Shown: one piece after another, positions 63,247 to 64,000 of the stretch
Layout: every line of letters starts with the position of its first letter
How positions within the stretch are numbered: the stretch's first letter is position 1
NCBI RefSeq assembly: GCF_900101785.1
Contig: NZ_LT629688.1
Coordinates: 4,092,001 to 4,156,000 of the forward strand
Reading direction: 5' to 3'
DNA length: 64,000 bases
Source of the DNA: Auraticoccus monumenti
GTDB lineage: Bacteria; Actinomycetota; Actinomycetes; Propionibacteriales; Propionibacteriaceae
Translations under genes and position numbers: made by a program
Notes under the pieces: generated by a model
Seen by the model: the letters and a program-made list of their open reading frames with translations, nothing else
Told to the model about the DNA's origin: nothing
Database searches by the model: none

Positions 63247-64000
63247 TCAGCGGATGGTGTGGGAGGTGCTGTCCAGCAGGACGGCGACCAGCTGGCCGTA
63301 GCGCCAGGTGATGGCGGCGTCCCCGGGCTTGACCGGGTCGGTGGGCCTGCGCTCCAGGAAGGTGCACACCGCGTCGCGCTGGGTGGTGGTGAGACGCGTC
63401 AGCAGCAGCTTGTCGGCGACCAGCCGCACCAGGGCGGCGTGGTTCGCGGGCAGGGTGGTGGGGATCCACGTGGTGAGGTCGGGCTGCCGCATGGTCTTGA
63501 AGCTCCACCCCGAGGCGGCGTGCAGGTGCATGTTCCAGCGGTGCAGCGTGCTGGAGGCGCTCTGCCAGGCGGTCGCCACGTCGGGGTAGCCGTCCGGTGC
63601 TGACCAGCCGCCGGGGACGTGCCCCATCTGCTTGGCCACCCAGCGGATGTCACCCAGCGAGGTGCTCCCCTCGGCGTCGGGCCGGTGCCCGAGGATGCGG
63701 AAGGTGGCGATGACGTCCTCGTAGGGCCGGCGGGTCTTCTTGCCCACCGAGGCGGTGAACTCGGCGGAGGCGAAGAGCCGGCGCAGCACCGGGGCGATGC
63801 TGGTGTCGTTCTTCAGGTACGTCGCGGCGAGGTCGCTGACCAGGGTGGCCGAGGGTGCGTCGGAGACGAAGCGGACGGCGAGCTTGCGGGCGATCCGCTC
63901 GGCCGTCCTCGGGTGCCGGGCCAGGTGGTCCATCAGGGAGAGGGCGACCTTCTCCCCGTCCTCGGCGCGGCTGTTGGCGCTGGTCCAGCCGAGGAGCTTG
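63247..64000 (-). CDS. DUF1800 family protein (5' end outside window)
   Basis: The C-terminal ~250 residues are visible; the frame is open to the last base (residues KLLGWTSANSRAEDGEK precede the in-window Met), so the start lies beyond 64000. ERIARKLAVRFVSDAPS and FASAEFTASVGKKTRRPYEDV (quoted in part) are DUF1800 marks. The Met at 63933 is internal. It pairs with DUF1501 as a conserved two-gene unit of unknown function, probably exported. Confidence 0.9.
   Translation of the reverse strand, partial: KLLGWTSANSRAEDGEKVALSLMDHLARHPRTAERIARKLAVRFVSDAPSATLVSDLAATYLKNDTSIAPVLRRLFASAEFTASVGKKTRRPYEDVIATFRILGHRPDAEGSTSLGDIRWVAKQMGHVPGGWSAPDGYPDVATAWQSASSTLHRWNMHLHAASGWSFKTMRQPDLTTWIPTTLPANHAALVRLVADKLLLTRLTTTQRDAVCTFLERRPTDPVKPGDAAITWRYGQLVAVLLDSTSHTIR

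Overview
The window is high-GC chromosomal DNA from an actinomycete. Supporting signs are GTG and TTG starts, a FasR-headed type II fatty acid synthase cluster, a homodimeric-type pyruvate dehydrogenase E1 (aceE) next to DUF3052 and AhpE-like genes, the prfB-ftsE-ftsX-smpB-ssrA block, and many promoters that appear to drive leaderless mRNAs. FAS-II genes headed by a PucR-type FasR point away from mycobacteria and toward Propionibacteriales or Streptomyces-like lineages; this placement is inference. I see no prophage, insertion sequence with terminal repeats, integrase or CRISPR array.

Layout. 0-7.2 kb: yqgE, malic enzyme, a FolP2-type DHPS homologue, a Pr6Pr membrane protein, pirin, and two tandem membrane-anchored beta-propeller-like paralogues. 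7.4-11.4 kb: class Ib ribonucleotide reductase operon nrdHIEF, with an upstream palindrome and a strong terminator. 11.4-15.7 kb: an orphan MT0933-type small protein, a frameshifted gene, tmRNA, a secreted phosphatase-like protein, a DUF1707 membrane protein and an FKBP. 15.7-20.8 kb: smpB, an M23 coiled-coil hydrolase, ftsX, ftsE and prfB (translation rescue plus divisome). 20.8-29.9 kb: ROK kinase, tRNA-Val, MFS exporter, yqeY, AhpE-like, DUF3052, aceE, GNAT and a third propeller paralogue. 29.9-33.8 kb: a duplicated-domain membrane protein with a zinc-knuckle-like tail, a PHP hydrolase and a second Pr6Pr protein.

33.8-47.6 kb is the fatty-acid region: fasR, then about 4 kb of accessory DNA (unknown gene, 17-bp tandem repeats, a DUF222/HNH endonuclease, two small genes), then fabD-fabH-acpP-fabF-accD, an APH(3')-like gene, and the convergent genes SDR, PCD-VOC fusion and DUF3145. 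FabD carries an unusual C-terminal extension resembling a biotin/lipoyl carrier domain without its lysine. FabD, FabH, ACP, FabF and AccD together supply malonyl-ACP and carry out initiation and elongation; FasR probably activates the operon.

47.7-64 kb: an AAA ATPase, a moxR-DUF58-VWA-VWA-yggS operon, a Pro/Ser-rich membrane protein coupled to a HAD phosphatase, a GT87 glycosyltransferase, an LtaS/sulfatase-fold membrane enzyme, a PabB-PabC fusion divergent from a MarR regulator that has an obvious operator, a CAU tRNA, and a DUF1501/DUF1800 pair cut by the window end.

The points most worth following up are the three-member propeller family, the FabD carrier-like tail, the accessory insertion between fasR and fabD with repeats and DnaA-box-like sites, the overlapping divergent promoter between pabBC and marR, and the window-wide leaderless -10 pattern, which also fixes several start codons.
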